NCBI RefSeq assembly: GCF_010389155.1
Contig: NC_057768.1
Coordinates: forward strand, 6,570,501-6,634,500
Length of the DNA: 64,000 nucleotides
Direction: 5' to 3'
DNA from: Erigeron canadensis
Taxonomy: Eukaryota; Streptophyta; Magnoliopsida; Asterales; Asteraceae
Shown piece by piece: positions 35,494-48,419 of the stretch. A program made the translations under genes and the position numbers. The number at the start of each line of letters is the position of its first letter. Position 1 is the first letter of the stretch. Below the pieces are notes generated by a model. That model was not told the origin of the DNA, did not search any database, and worked only from the letters and a program-made list of their open reading frames with translations.

Positions 35494-35600
35494 TTTGTTG
35501 AAATAATAAGAAATTGAAATAACTTTAGCCTAATTTATATGATGATTTTGTTGAAATAATAAGAAATTGAAATAACTTTAGCCTAATTTATATGATGATT
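35494..35600 (+). repeat. Perfect 53-bp tandem duplication
   Basis: The unit beginning TTTGTTGAAATAATAAG and ending TATATGATGAT is repeated head to tail at 35494-35546 and 35547-35599 with no visible difference, so it is recent. Confidence 0.9.
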
Positions 35601-35798
35601 AAAAGCAGTTAGATAATGATGTAGATATCAATTTAATTATACAAAGGAAATGATGGAGATGTATATATAGTTTAAGAAACTAAAGAGATATAATGAATAT
35701 AATATTTATAATTTAATATTATATAATAAAATACATAAGATATATGCCAAACTTTTTTTTAATGTAAAAATGGCTAAACGTATGAGTATATTGTTATA

Positions 35799-36131
35799 AG
35801 GGGAAAGGAATGGTAGAGAGTTAGCATACGGGTTGGCCTACCCTCCCAGACACACCGCTGCTAACATAGAGGGTTGAGAAAAAGTTAGAGTTGGGAGGGC
35901 TTTCAAGCCGTGGAGGGCTGAGAGAAAAAGATCCGTTGAGAGCTTGTGAGTTAGGGGGAACCACTTTGACTAGCCTTTAACCTTGTTTAAAAAAAAAATG
36001 AGAGGATTGAAAAAGTGATGAATGCCATGAAAAATGATTGGGAAGGTTGAAAAGTAAAAATAAGTTGAAGAGATGTAATTGGTAGGATTTGAGACGGTTG
36101 GGATTTTGAGCAATTTGACTCCCTTCCCCTT
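35799..36131. mobile_element. MITE-like element with short inverted ends
   Basis: The ends AAGGGGAAAGG (left, about 35799) and CCTTCCCCTT (right, to about 36131) are inverted over about 10 bp, with TA on each outer side. The interior is G-rich (GGGTTGGCC, GGGTTGAG, TTGGGAGGG) and has no ORF. A PIF/Harbinger-like or TA-duplicating MITE would fit, but the inverted ends are short. Confidence 0.45.
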
Positions 36132-36134
36132 AAT

Positions 36135-37027
36135 ACTTAGTTAATTTCCAGGCTAGTTACATATACTATTTTAGGTAGCTTAGTTTATTTCTTTTACACA
36201 AATCTGGACCAACTTCTATTGGGTGAAAGTTATGTATAGATACAGAAAGCTTGTACGTATTGCGGCTAAATGTAAACAATATGAGTGTGTGTGTGTGTGT
36301 AGACGTGGATGGGTGCATATGGATTGGAGGTGGTCCATGGAAAGCCATGGTTTTGGGGGAGATGACGCGTGTCAAAGTTTTACTTTGGTTTTAGTTAGCC
36401 CCCCATGTGCATTCTTACAGTATATTGACCCCCCAATCCCTTGGCGTGGGCCTCTGTCTTTTTCATTTCACTTTTATTCACTCTTCCAGAATTTACAAGC
36501 TTCAAACTTGGCTTCAATTGTGCTTTTAGTTTGAGCCGATTTTCTCTAATTCCGGCCCCCCCACTTGTTGTTTTTTTCATTGTATTTATTGAAATTATTT
36601 ATAAAAAAAATGAGTTATTTGAATCACATATATGTTATCTAACTGCTTATTATTGTTCTCGATTATTTCCTTTAGTTATCTGAATATCACTTAGTGAGAT
36701 TCTAGACGACTAAACCACCTTAATGATTGTTTTTTCATTCCTATATTAATCTCTTTTTGTATGCTCAAAGAAATGTGGTGCTTTTTCTTTAAGTTCAATT
36801 TGATTAGACATAGACCAAAATTAAATGATAAAAGACAGAACACGGATCACATCTGAGAATATTTTATTTTGGGTGATATACAATATACAACTATATAAGA
36901 TGTTGAAATATAAGGAATCGAGACCAATGGATTAGTCAATCAAAAAAAAAACTTTGAAAAGCCACCTGATCGATTGTTCAAGAACCAATTGCAAGTTATA
37001 TACATAAATAATAATAATAATAATAAT

Positions 37028-37066
<39 letters not shown>

Positions 37067-37340
37067 ATTTACAGATTAAAGGAACCAATTGCATGCAATC
37101 CTCTGTTAAGGCTGATAAAATGCAGTCACTATAAGTTCCTTTTGTTTTATCTTTTAGAGCGAAGTGAAACCAGACCACAAAAAGTGTGCATAACTTGTAG
37201 GACCCAATCACACTCCATTCTTTTTATCATAGCTTTATTTTAACGAGTATGTGGAATTATTTTTTTTCTATATTTTCATCATAACTGATTAACTGTGATT
37301 GATGTGTTAACCGCCTAAAATGGAACCCAACTTTTGGAAA
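36135..37340. other. Intergenic with (AAT)n microsatellite
   Basis: A long AAT/AT triplet run lies at 37006-37064. The frames at 36166-36683 on both strands overlap one another, lack motifs and are not called. Confidence 0.5.
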
Positions 37341-37358
37341 TTACGCCAAATAACCGCC

Positions 37359-37564
37359 ATGGACTCTGAAGTCATGGGTCATGGGTTCAATCTTCATCCT
37401 ATGTAAAGGTTGAAGGGCCTTTTTTACCATTTAGGTAGAAACTGAAAGCAACCTCTCTACTTAGATAGAAGTAAAGTCTGCCTACATCATAACCTCCCCA
37501 TACACCGTCGAGGTATTGAGACTCAAAGCTCGCAGAAAGCGGCACTGAGCAGTTTCTTCTTCTA
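37359..37564 (+). mobile_element. SINE with 13-bp target-site duplication
   Basis: A B-box-like GGTTCAATCTTC lies at 37384-37395. The body contains AGATAGAAGTAAAGTCTGCCTAC and CCTCCCCATACACCGTCGAGG, and the tail is TTTCTTCTTCTA. Direct repeats CCAAATAACCGCC (37346-37358) and CCAAATAACCACC (37565-37577) flank it with one mismatch. The body is clearly the same family as 48205-48396. Confidence 0.75.
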
Positions 37565-37579
37565 CCAAATAACCACCAC

Positions 37580-40500
37580 CCACCCCACAAATACAAGGAC
37601 TAAGAGTCGAACCGAATGAGAACCCCAAGGTAAAAAAAGCTTACCAATTGGTCACCAATTGCATTGATGCTAGCGGTGAAATATGATTTGAAGACTTCAA
37701 AGCAACACATGCAAACAACAATCAGTGTAGTGAACGTCCACGACACCACATTGCACCAAAAGAACGGACACAAAAATTTACCCGTGTCAAATTATTAAGA
37801 TAGTATGTAGATTTATTAAGATGCATTTGCTGCGCTAAGAAATCTGCCATTGTCTCTTGTACAATAAAAACACATAAGGGGAGAAAGCTAAAAAAAATAG
37901 TGCAGGTAAGGTTTTCTTATCCATCTACGAAAATACCTAGCGACCAAAAGCCTGCCACATATTTATCCACTTGACTGCGATCCCAGTCAGTTTCATCTTG
38001 TTTTGTGTTCAAGATTCAATGGCAATAGTCATGAGTTTATAAGAAAAAATATTAATGCTTTTCATAAAGTCCTTTCATCAGTTTGGTGGATGATATACAA
38101 ACCAAGGGAATTGTCTCTTCCTTCCCCAAACTAACTATACATGAAGCACAGTTTAAGAAAGACAAGAAAATTTTTAATATATCCAACCAACAAACTACTT
38201 GCCTAGTTGTTTGGAAAAGAAGAAGAAATCGAATGAAATGACTTGTCCCTTGAGAAAACAAATAGTGCAGTAAATAGTTAATGTGTTTGGTCATCAATAG
38301 TTACTTGTGTATGTGATAGTAGATTAAATACCAAATATATCAAAAGGGTATATATTGATGATGTGTAGTTATAAAATACAACCATGATACAACTTATAAT
38401 CATTCCAATTAGCAATGTATGTGATGCACTAGTTACTAGTAATCATATCAATTGTAACGTCAGTATACCATGACCACGATATTGTACTCCTTGAGCTAGA
38501 GACAGATCTTTGTTATTGTCGCAAGGACTTCTTAAAGGGTTACTCTAGTGGAGTTCATCGATCCTGTTTTGGTTCTCTAGGTTAGTTTGTCAGATCCCTC
38601 GAGTATAAACTTCTTCGTGACAAACTAAACTAAACCAATTTAGCAAGGAGCGACACAAACCAAACATCGTAACAATATTCGGTTTGGTTTCGGGTTTAAA
38701 ACAAAATACCCAAATATTATCAGGTGAATTTGTAGACCTACATAACATCTAACAAAGATGACATGAATATATACTTTTTGACCAAGTCTCATAAATTAAT
38801 TTTATTAAAATTTTACAACACCAAAATTCTAGTTTACAACTTCCAAAAATACTACTAAATTCTATATACCAAACACATAATCAAATTGCATGAAATATGA
38901 TGTTTGGATAAAATAATTATACCATTTATCTCGACTAAAGATCATATATAACTTCGATTTGGGTCAAAAAAAATTCTCTACTTGCTTTTCATTGAGCCTA
39001 TAAAACTTACGTATATACTAATGTAATTCTGGTTTTTCAGATTTACTCTGTATTTGGTAAAACAAAAGTAAAGAAACTACAAAAACAAATATATATTATG
39101 AGAGAAAAGCCGAATAAACAGCTCTAACTATAATACAGATCACATGTGAGGTAAGTGCATGTGTCACATATAACTTAAAACCAAAACCAAAGGTACATTT
39201 TTTAAGTGCAAAGTATTCCATTCTCCTTGAGCCACGTACAGTACAATTGGTGAGAGTAATAAGCCAATTAAGGTAGAGACAGCCGTGTAATTAAAAGGCT
39301 TGAAGGTTTTACTTTAGAGACGTGGCTTGGCTAAGTAAGCACCCACAGAAATGGGAATAAATCATCCAATTGGAAACTTTATCCGAATCCAGAGGACTCC
39401 TAATCCAACCAAAGCTAAAAATAAATATAGAATATATATTATATTTACTAACTCCAAGGTGGTCAGGTTTGGGATCCCAACCCCAGCCTGCCCATATCAC
39501 CTATCCCCATCCTTTATGATCATTTTTAAACCGGGCACTGAACTCTTTAAACTGGTAGAACCCGAACCGGAACTGGGATTCAAAATCGACTTAGACCTGT
39601 CAAAGCTGGTAGCAATAGTTTTTTTATATTATTTCATTTTTTCTATTTTCTTTGAAATTTCTTACATACATCTTTATTTGTTTGTAACTAGTCAATCTTG
39701 TTTTACATGTATTTAAGTTGCTATTTAGTTTATGGATTATTATACTACAATCTGGTTTTATTTTTGGATAAATGTTGTTAAAACTTAATTTTATTGAACT
39801 ATGTTCTGTTTAAGTTAGAATTCTTATGGGATTATTATAGTGCATGTATATTTTTTTGGTATCCGGTGATATATAGTGAGTTAAGGTTCAATGTGCTTTC
39901 GAAACATTGTTTGTGAATCTCTCTTTCACACCTAGACTCATGTTCATCTCCTCTGTTACCAAATTAGGGAAGCCAATCCATTCACAAACTCCCTTATAGT
40001 CTTTCTTGTCTTATATATAAAAAAAAAGACGAAAATCAAAACTTTGAATACACAAGTTAATATTCATTGATGTAAGATGCCAATCCAAAAGAAAATAAGT
40101 TAAAAGATATTAGCCTTATGTTTTTGTTTAGGTGGCGTACCATTCTATTGTCTAAATTATAATTCATCACTATATTTTCTTAAACCGATAGACCCATCAA
40201 CTGAAGAGGCAAATCTTCCTCAATTAATCACTTCAAATGAAGCACTTAGAACTCTATACCTTGCTTAGCATTGTTCATCCATACAGGAAATTAAAAAAAA
40301 AAAAAAGAAAAATTGAATAGCTTTTATATATATAGGTCTAGTTTCTTTCAGACATGACTTCCTCCAAAGTTCCGGGATAAACATTGGATAGAAATTATGC
40401 CAATACAAATTAAATGAACATAAATGGGAAATAAAACATATGTGGACAGCTTTAAAGATTATAACAAATGGTAACCAGTTTATCATTAACAGACTAAAGT

Positions 40501-42010
40501 GCATATTATCCTTATGACACCAATCCTATTGGTCCCCATGAAATAATATAAGTAGAATGTGAATGATTTTGACACAAAGAACTCAATAAAATTAGGTGAT
40601 TATATAGTCTAAATGTGAATCAAGTCCCGTCCCACCAAATTAGACAAAATAGTTGATGATTCCAGTGGTATTTTTCAATTTCATCATCCTGAATAGACAG
40701 ACCCATGTCACCATTTTGTACCTTTTACATATTATTAAAGTAATATAACTATATAAGATTATAAGTGTAACTTACTTTATTAAAATGTTCATTTTTAATT
40801 ATGTTTTGTTCAATTAAGTCATTGTAAATTTAACTTAGAAAATATATATGATACTTTGTGTACAAACTTACATGAATTTTAATGCAGTAAGTCAAAGAGA
40901 AGTGGGAGGCTTTGTCCCTCTCGCGGTCCCGAATTCAAATCCGGGCTTTGGCGTTGAAATATTAACTTAGGAAAAACCCGCAACTAACATTAATATATAT
41001 ATTAAAAACAAAGGTATGGAAATGTGTGAAAATAATAGTAACGGGTCATTTTATTTCTTTGGACCCGTTTTTATTTTCTTAATAGACCACTTCATTTTCT
41101 TTTGGACCCATCTTATATTCTTAATTACAAATTATGTTTTGATCTTTTAAACTGCTTCCAATTTGTTTACAAAATATCACTTATTTTAATTGTATATTAT
41201 TATTTTTTAAGTTTGTAACATTTTTAAGATTATCTCATATTATTACAAGTGAACTATTACATAGTATATATACACATAATAGTAGGGTGTATGTTTGGAA
41301 TATATACACCTAACCATTTCCGAAAAATTTGTTTGCAATACCTATTAGTTTCAATGTTATCTCGGTTGATGTTTTATTATTATGAATTATTTTTGTTTCA
41401 CTTTCTATTTTCAATGATTTAGGAAATTAGCTTTAATTATGTTTGTATTATTAATTTATTTTTTTATTTTAAATATTCTACTTTCATACTTATTATCTTT
41501 TAGAATCTATATAATATATTAGTCTGTTTTAAAATTATACTATCGATTTTTTCTAATTTGTAGTTGCTTACTCATTAAAAAATCAATATCAATTCAGGTT
41601 TTGAGCTATATAATATTTTTACATAGTACTATGTAATATTTTTACATAGTACTATGTAATAATTTTTACATAGTACCAAACACAATAAATATAATGTCTC
41701 CCGGGGCAACGTTCGGGTAACATATCTCGTAGAAAACCAAAAAACTACTTTAAAATTTATAAAGGAGTACACATATTCAAATAAATAAATGATTTTAAAA
41801 AGTAGAGTCACTATTTTAACACAAAAAGTACATGATTAAGAATTTATAAAAACAGTTATATTTTTATAACTTTAAAACTTTTTGCATATTGAAAACTCAT
41901 TGAGGGTAGAAATGAGAAGTTAAAAAATAACAAGGCTAAAAAGGACATTACATATTCATAAAAAAAAGGCACAATCCAAAGTAACAGCAGACTCCTTAGT
42001 CTTCACTCCA
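37580..42010. other. Intergenic DNA upstream of the HD-Zip gene
   Basis: No protein-coding gene was recognised. A tRNA-like B-box word (CCCGAATTCAAATCCGGG, 40927-40945) may be a SINE scrap. Near 39440-39620 there are GAACCCGAACCGG words like those of the hAT-type MITE at 50.7 kb. At 41621-41677 the palindrome ACATAGTACTATGT occurs twice plus a partial third. Distal promoter elements of the HD-Zip gene may lie in the last 1-2 kb, but none stands out. Confidence 0.45.
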
Positions 42011-42014
42011 CCTT

Positions 42015-42022
42015 TATAAATA
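42015..42022 (+). promoter_or_regulatory. TATA box of the HD-Zip I gene
   Basis: TATAAATA lies 104 bp before the ATG of the HD-Zip gene. Transcription would be expected to start about 30 bp downstream, near 42045-42055, giving a 5' leader of roughly 75 nt with no upstream ATG in the segment 42056-42125. Confidence 0.7.
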
Positions 42023-42125
42023 AAGTCTCCCTTGATATGTACCTACCCTAACACATCCACTTGTTTCACCAAAGAAACACACATTTGCCAAGTGTAGAGA
42101 GACACCCACAGAGGAAAATAAACAT

Positions 42126-43828
42126 ATGACAACCAATATGAAAACCCAAACTCAAACTCAGGTTGATGAGCAAATGGTTCTCCTCTCCCAGTATTATCCT
42201 GGGATATATGACCAACTAATACCAGAACAAGGTATGCTTTTTATACATACATAAATATATATACATACATACATATATACACACTGTGTATTGTATAGAT
42301 ATTTGTATTTACATTATTTGTAAAGTATGGTGATTGATTTTAGTTTTATTGGTTATGTGTTTAGGGGAAGTGGTGAAACCAAGAAGAAGGCGAAAGAAGA
42401 ACAAAGCAGATGGAAGTGGCAGTGGGATGAGAAAAAGGAAACTAAGTGATCAGCAAGTGACCATGTTAGAAGAAAACTTTGGAAATGAACACAAGCTGGA
42501 ATCAGAAAGAAAGGACCGGCTAGCCTCTGAGCTCGGGTTAGACCCGCGCCAAGTGGCTGTTTGGTTCCAGAACCGCAGGGCTCGATGGAAGAGCAAGAAG
42601 CTTGAAGAGGAATACAACAAGCTGAAAACTGAACATGACTCCACTGTTCTTGACAAATGCCGCCTTGAAACTGAGGTACCCTAGCTAGCTACTTTCTATG
42701 CAAGTATATTTTCTACTATTGTAAATATAGTTGATATATACCTTTTCAACTATGTGTGTCAATATTTGATAACAAGTCAGTTGTTTTTTTTATAAATTAT
42801 TTTCAAAACAAAAACAAAACTGACATTTGTAACTTTAATCAGCTTATATTTCATTAGTTTTCCAATGTTATACTTAGCACCCAAGGAAATAACTAAAAGT
42901 AAAAGGGAGGTTTTGAGCTTGCCATTTTTTAGTTCTTGGGGAAATAACAAATAGAATCTTTTTTTTCAAGTATTTATTTTACATTTTTTGTTTTGTATTT
43001 ATAGTTTCTTTTGGATAAGTTTTAAAGTAGTAATAATGAAACTTGGATAACGTTAAATGAGCAAGTCCTTTAAGATGTCAGGTGTTGTGTCTAGCTAGTT
43101 AATTACTTGGGATATAAGTTGATCCATTTATCAGATTTACTGTTTTATGAAGTAGATTAACACAACAGTAAAATTAGTTTGTTACACTCTACTTGATGTC
43201 TACTCAAAGGATACTTTTTATCCACATTAAGTTAAAAAAATATAAACTCCCTAAATTGTTAATGCATGGACTCAAGGCTCGAGAAAAAGTGATGCCATCT
43301 TTTAAGGCTTCAAACTAAATGGTAGGAACAGGAAACAACTATGTAACTTTGACAATAATAAGGAAACTAATAATATCCCATTCCCATTTGATCCAACAAA
43401 ATTGTGCAATAGTCACAAGTGTCCATTCCTAGAATTTTTTTTAACGTTGTTGAAAGAGGTATCCTATTGTAGTGGAGTTGCACATGACAATGTGTATGGC
43501 ATGTCTCCCCACGTGGACCTTGTACCTTCTATATGAAACCAAATTTTCAAAGATTTTAAGTAATATTACAGCTTTCAAATATCTAAGGCTGATCATCCGT
43601 CTTGTACAGGTATTGAAGCTCAAAGAGCAACTCTCTGAAGCAGAAAAGGAGATAAATCGACTTGTGGAGAGGTCAGACGGAATATCGAGCACAAGCCCGA
43701 GTTCGTCATTCTCTATGGAAGCGATGGAGCCGCCATTTCTCGGGGGATTTGGGATGGAAGGGTTGGAGAATGTATTTTACTTGCCGGAAAACAACTATAT
43801 ACAGGGATTGGATTGGTTGAACATCTAA
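42126..43828 (+). CDS. HD-Zip class I transcription factor, ATHB21/40/53 type (three exons)
   Basis: This is a nuclear DNA-binding protein. The family binds CAATNATTG pseudopalindromes as leucine-zipper dimers. Coding exons are 42126-42231, 42365-42675 and 43610-43828. All introns are GT...AG, and the frame is continuous over 211 codons plus TAA. Residues 1-35 include [15 protein letters not shown], the conserved N-terminal motif of this subgroup. A basic stretch PRRRRKK lies at 41-47. The homeodomain covers about 57-112 with recognition helix [10 protein letters not shown] at 102-111. The zipper follows at once with heptad positions 115, 122, 129, 136, 143, 150 and 157 (mostly Leu). The protein ends with acidic/aromatic DWLNI. 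It resembles Arabidopsis ATHB40 closely in length, exon layout and motifs as recalled. Arabidopsis members act in axillary-bud dormancy and ABA or stress responses; that role here is inference. Which of the 21/40/53 paralogues is orthologous cannot be decided. Confidence 0.95.
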
Positions 43829-43999
43829 TTAAGGAAAATGTAATTAAATAATTATAGTATTGTAGTCGTGTAGATAGGTGTCGATCTAATGTAAATCTTC
43901 TCGGTATCCTTGCTTTATCGTATTAATTAGTTCATCGTATTTAATTTCTAATGTCTTGACTAGCAAATGTTTGTATATTACCACTACTTGACTCCTTAA

Positions 44000-44008
44000 A
44001 TTAATAAG
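44000..44008 (+). terminator. Candidate poly(A) signal of the HD-Zip gene
   Basis: TTAATAAGA (AATAAG-like) lies about 175 bp after the stop codon, in a T/A-rich 3' region with TTTGTATA words upstream (43967). Plant near-upstream elements are loose, so other positions are possible. Confidence 0.35.
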
Positions 44009-44009
44009 A

Positions 44010-47000
44010 AAATGCTAGTAGATTTAATGTAGCATGGGCTCATTTTGATGGTCTGGAAATTCATGCAAGTCCATGCATATAACATATGGTCAAACTAAAA
44101 GTGTACGTATAAGACCAAAAGAGTTCTATATAGTCCAGATTTGGGCCCTAAGTGAAAGTGTACAAAACTGCACTAGATTGTCCTAAAAAAGACAAATATA
44201 CTTCCAATAGACAGAGTCTCTGCATTGCAAATATGTAGTACTTTTATGAGTGAAAGTTTTAGGTAAATTATTGGTTTACATAGTTCATAATTTAACAATT
44301 TTAGCCTGCTACAAGAACTCCTATGTTTATAAGAAAAACAATATGGATAACCAAAAGAAGTTTACCAAGTATGAAATAGAGCTTAATGAAAGAATGTTTC
44401 TAGCTTATATTTTCGACCAGAAATGGTTCAAAAAAAGATCAAGACATTCAAGATTAGATTCCATGTATTGTCATTATCAAGCTGATCCAAATTAATTAAG
44501 ATTTCAGAGTGGTTGCAGGAAATTATTACCCATAAAATGTCAAAATTACAAACCAAACAGAAAAGTCAGTTTCCAAATTTGACTATCATGTTCAAACTAT
44601 CACAATTTGACACCTAGAGTTCAAGAAAACAAAAGTCCAGAGAGTAACATGGGACCCAAACTAAAGATAATGAGCAGCTGAAATTCTTCTTTATGGATAA
44701 TAAGCACTTAAAGGCTTTTAAGATTCTATAAAGCAAAGTTAATGACATGAAAATATGCATCATCCTTCGTCACCGTGCAATCTTGTAAACCTAAAGGATT
44801 GGTTATAATTTTAAAAGATTTAGATTAAACCCAACGGCATAAACCACTTACTACGCTATATTAAGTCTGGATATGCCACAGGAATGGCAACATAGAGCAA
44901 CTACTAATAATAATGATGAACAGGCCAATCTATCAAATGGAAAAAAACAATTAATCAGAACTACTAACCTGTAATGTCATATAATGGACGTTTTGAAACC
45001 AATCAAACAAACTTTTGCCACCTCTACAAAGATGGGAGCAACGGTCAACAACCTCAAAGAATACTGTGTTGGTGGTAGAGTTAGCAACTTAGCATGGGGC
45101 ATCAAGCTTGAAAACTCCGAACGACATAATGACTGCACAATTAACAAAATGCATTAATTTTGGTAAAATGCATACTAATAATGAATGCTACAAAGTTAAA
45201 GTGCATTGTTTAACAAATTATCAAGAAAAGCAATAACTGAAAATTAACTGTACTTTGGAAATGATAGATACCTACCAGTAACAGTCACCATGTGCGGTTT
45301 AGTCATACAAGATAAAGTCTTTGCAGGTAACTTTACAGATAGCAAAAAGGTTGAAACAGATAACTGCAATTGCAATAATAGTGATCACTGGTCAGTAAAA
45401 GCAGCTTAAGTGTGTGACCTTTTAAGCCATTAACTATATGGAACTTACACGTCATTTTCCAATTTCCATACTTCATGAATGAACAAAATATGCTAAGGGA
45501 ACTGGCAAGTATATTTGATTATCACAAGCAACATAATATACATATAAAGTTATTTAATCAGATAACACGACTGTTTGGGATTAAGATGAAGACGAGCAAC
45601 AAATATATATTAGGAAAACAACATGAAGTCTACTAACTATTTCCATTCAACTCTGTTATTTACAAACCTCAAACCATCCCCTTTTGTGCTCTTTTAAAAA
45701 AAATATATTAATTGGAGAGTTCTCTATATCGATATGACAAATGAGGTCAAAAATTCATCTCGATGTCCTAGCAGCCCGTTCTTCGTAACAAGGTTGATGA
45801 TATTCAATCACACATATCCAATGCAACACACCTACTTTGATCGGGCAACACAAAACACAATACCATATTCCTTCGTGTTCGCTCTTAATTCAGTCGCTGG
45901 TTTGTACTACTTACTAAGGCAGGGACATCTCAGTCCCTCCAATGAGTACCTTCTCTGCCATTCACGAACGGCTAAAATCATGTTGATCATCTTAAAAGAG
46001 TAATCAAATTTTCTGTCAGAGCAAACCTCATTGTGAAATCCATAATAACAGCCACACAAATCATTTGAATCTTCAGTTACTAAACCACTGAAGCTGATTA
46101 TAAAACGGGAAACAGGAATGTTTTAGAATAGGCATCTCATAACACTAGACCATATAAAGTACAGATCAATTAATACGGAAATAGAACAATTAAGTTTTAT
46201 ACAGACGGTCAAAACTTTAGAAGAGGAATGGCGAGAAGTGACTTTATGCCAATATGACCATTTTATCATTTCTCTAGCTCCATTCAGCTTATTTCTTAAA
46301 AAACTGATATGATGTCATGGCAATGATAAAGAATAGCAATACAAGAAGTTATAGTATTTGGAATTAATCCTTAAGTGACAGCAAGCCAGTCACAGGACTA
46401 TGTTTTGGCTGGTCGCATTCAATCAGGTATATCTGTATTTTATTTTGCCAGACATACTTGTGTTGATTAACATTATAAATTATGTTGAAAATCGTGGATT
46501 AGTTGTTACTGTTTATTATTTCCAAAGGTTAACATTGATCATTAAGATATTACGGGAATTTATGTTGATTTCTTTTAAGAAGTATATTTCCTCGTTCTCC
46601 AGATTACTATGATATGAAAGACCAGCCAAAAGACTATCAATACCAATAAGTGCTAGAAGTTTCAATAACCGCATAGCAACTAGTATCCCCAACTCCTTTA
46701 AATAAGTATGATATGTAAAAGGACACACTATAATTTCTTTCTGGCCAGGTTGAATTCTTTTCAAACGGGCCTTGTTTGTAATTGTATCTATGATCAATAA
46801 TATGGTATTGTTCCGAAATAATTAAAAAAAACAACCAGTCAAATTATATTTGGTCAGAACTACAATGTGTCCCTATCAATACTTAACTAGTAAGTGTAGC
46901 ATCAGATATAAAATAAAGCAGCTACCATATAAACCTGATGTTCAAATTAAGCTCTCATTTTCAGCAATCAAGTTTTTATCATCATCAATCTTGATATCTA

Positions 47001-48195
47001 CAAGGTTAACTTCTTTAACTAAGCACTGCATAGTATAATACATATTCTACATACACGTCTAACAAAGAAAAACAGCCCAACTTACATGCTAGTATGCTAC
47101 TACTACACAAGCCACTATATCTAATGTCATTAAGTAAGGTCTTATTTCAAGTTTGAACCGCTGCCCCCTGATGTTGAGGTAAAAGCTAAACAACCAATAT
47201 ACGTCTAAAGAATTAAGTTAGCCCACAAAAACAATAAGTGTCTCGCAATTTACATGGACGTGATTTCAATTGGACAATTACCTCTTAATATCTTCATTTA
47301 ACAATTTACTTCTCCCTCGACTCAAATAATTTAATTAGAATATATTGCTACAAAAACAAGAACCATCTCGTCTACTCTAAAATGACAGCTTATCACCAAT
47401 CACAATAGTAAATTATAAGGTCATCTTTACGAGTTACTCTATAACACATACTCAGACTCTCAGATATTATATATCGGAAACATCATACAAAGAATATATA
47501 TCATCTCCTACTTTCACCAAGTTTGACCAATGGACGAAACATAAAAGATCATGTCCTATGGTTAGTTGTTAAACATTCCAATAATGCAAAATTAAAAACT
47601 AAAACTGATATTAATATTACAGAAATGACATGAAAAACAACATATAAGGTCGTGATCCACGGCGAAGCGGCCAATTTGAGGGAAGCACGGTATTTACTAT
47701 TTAGTAATGAACATGGTGAATCATCAAAAAATGAGCTTTCATCAAAAATATGATAAATATTCATAAATATGTAAATAATCAATTTTTAAAATCATATATG
47801 TGTTTGTGTGTGTGTGTGTATATATATATATAGGTACACACAGATATATTTCATAATATAAGTGTATTCAGTAATAAATATTGAGTTTCGGTGAGATGAG
47901 TAACCTGAAATTGAAGACGATATATGTGTCAAAATAGTGTGATGGAATGGTTCCGTCGAAATCTGTATATGCCGGTGATTGGAAACCCTAGAAATGACGG
48001 TTTACGGTGATTGTATTTGGGGGAATTTAGCGGGTGGAAGGTAGGCGTTTGCTTTTGGTTTGAAACTTTGAATGTGTGACTGGATCTTTATTTTCCCTCT
48101 TTATTCTGGTCGTACCCATACCACTATATTGTCTTTGTTTGGGGTTTGGAATGGGATAAGTGTAAGAATTAGGTAAAAAAAAGAAAAAAGTGTCT
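44010..48195. other. Intergenic; possible unidentified minus-strand transcription unit
   Basis: No protein family was recognised on either strand. On the minus strand, about 47890-48020 reads like a 5' untranslated exon: it has AAACCCTA-type telo-box sequence (CTAGGGTTTCCAATC) and a donor-like CAG/GTTACTC. Less AT-rich blocks at 45000-45120, 45740-46000 and 47630-47700 could be exons of a non-coding or unidentified gene. This is suggestion only. (TG)n(TA)n lies at 47805-47832. Confidence 0.3.
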
Positions 48196-48204
48196 TTCCT
48201 ATTG

Positions 48205-48396
48205 AAAAGTAGTATCAAAGCAGCATAGTTAAATAAGTGGTAAATACTCTAGTCTTTGAACACATAGGTCATGGATACGTAGTCTCTACTTAGGTAGAGG
48301 TAAGGTCTGCCTACATTTAACTTTCCTCATACAATATCGAGGTATCGGGGCTCAAAACTCGCAGAAGGCAACGCTGTGTAATTTCTTTCTTTCTTT
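48205..48396 (+). mobile_element. SINE, same family as 37359-37564
   Basis: The body has TAGGTAGAGGTAAGGTCTGC, CCTCATACAATATCGAGGTATCGGGGCTCAAA-type sequence and a (TTTC)n tail at 48382-48396. It aligns along its length with the 37.4-kb SINE. The head GGTAAATACTCTAG...TAGGTCATGGATACG corresponds to degenerate A and B boxes. I could not fix the target duplication, so the left end is approximate. Confidence 0.65.
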
Positions 48397-48419
48397 AAAA
48401 CCAGGATAATAGCAAAAGC

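Noticed and set aside
36223..36683. Three overlapping frames of 61-103 codons
   Set aside because: Mutually overlapping on opposite strands, no recognisable domain, low-complexity composition.
40265..40504. 79-codon minus-strand frame with a Phe run
   Set aside because: Poly-A tract translated in reverse; no motif.
45734..46003. 89-codon plus-strand frame
   Set aside because: No known motif and no supporting neighbours; the region may belong to a minus-strand non-coding unit instead.
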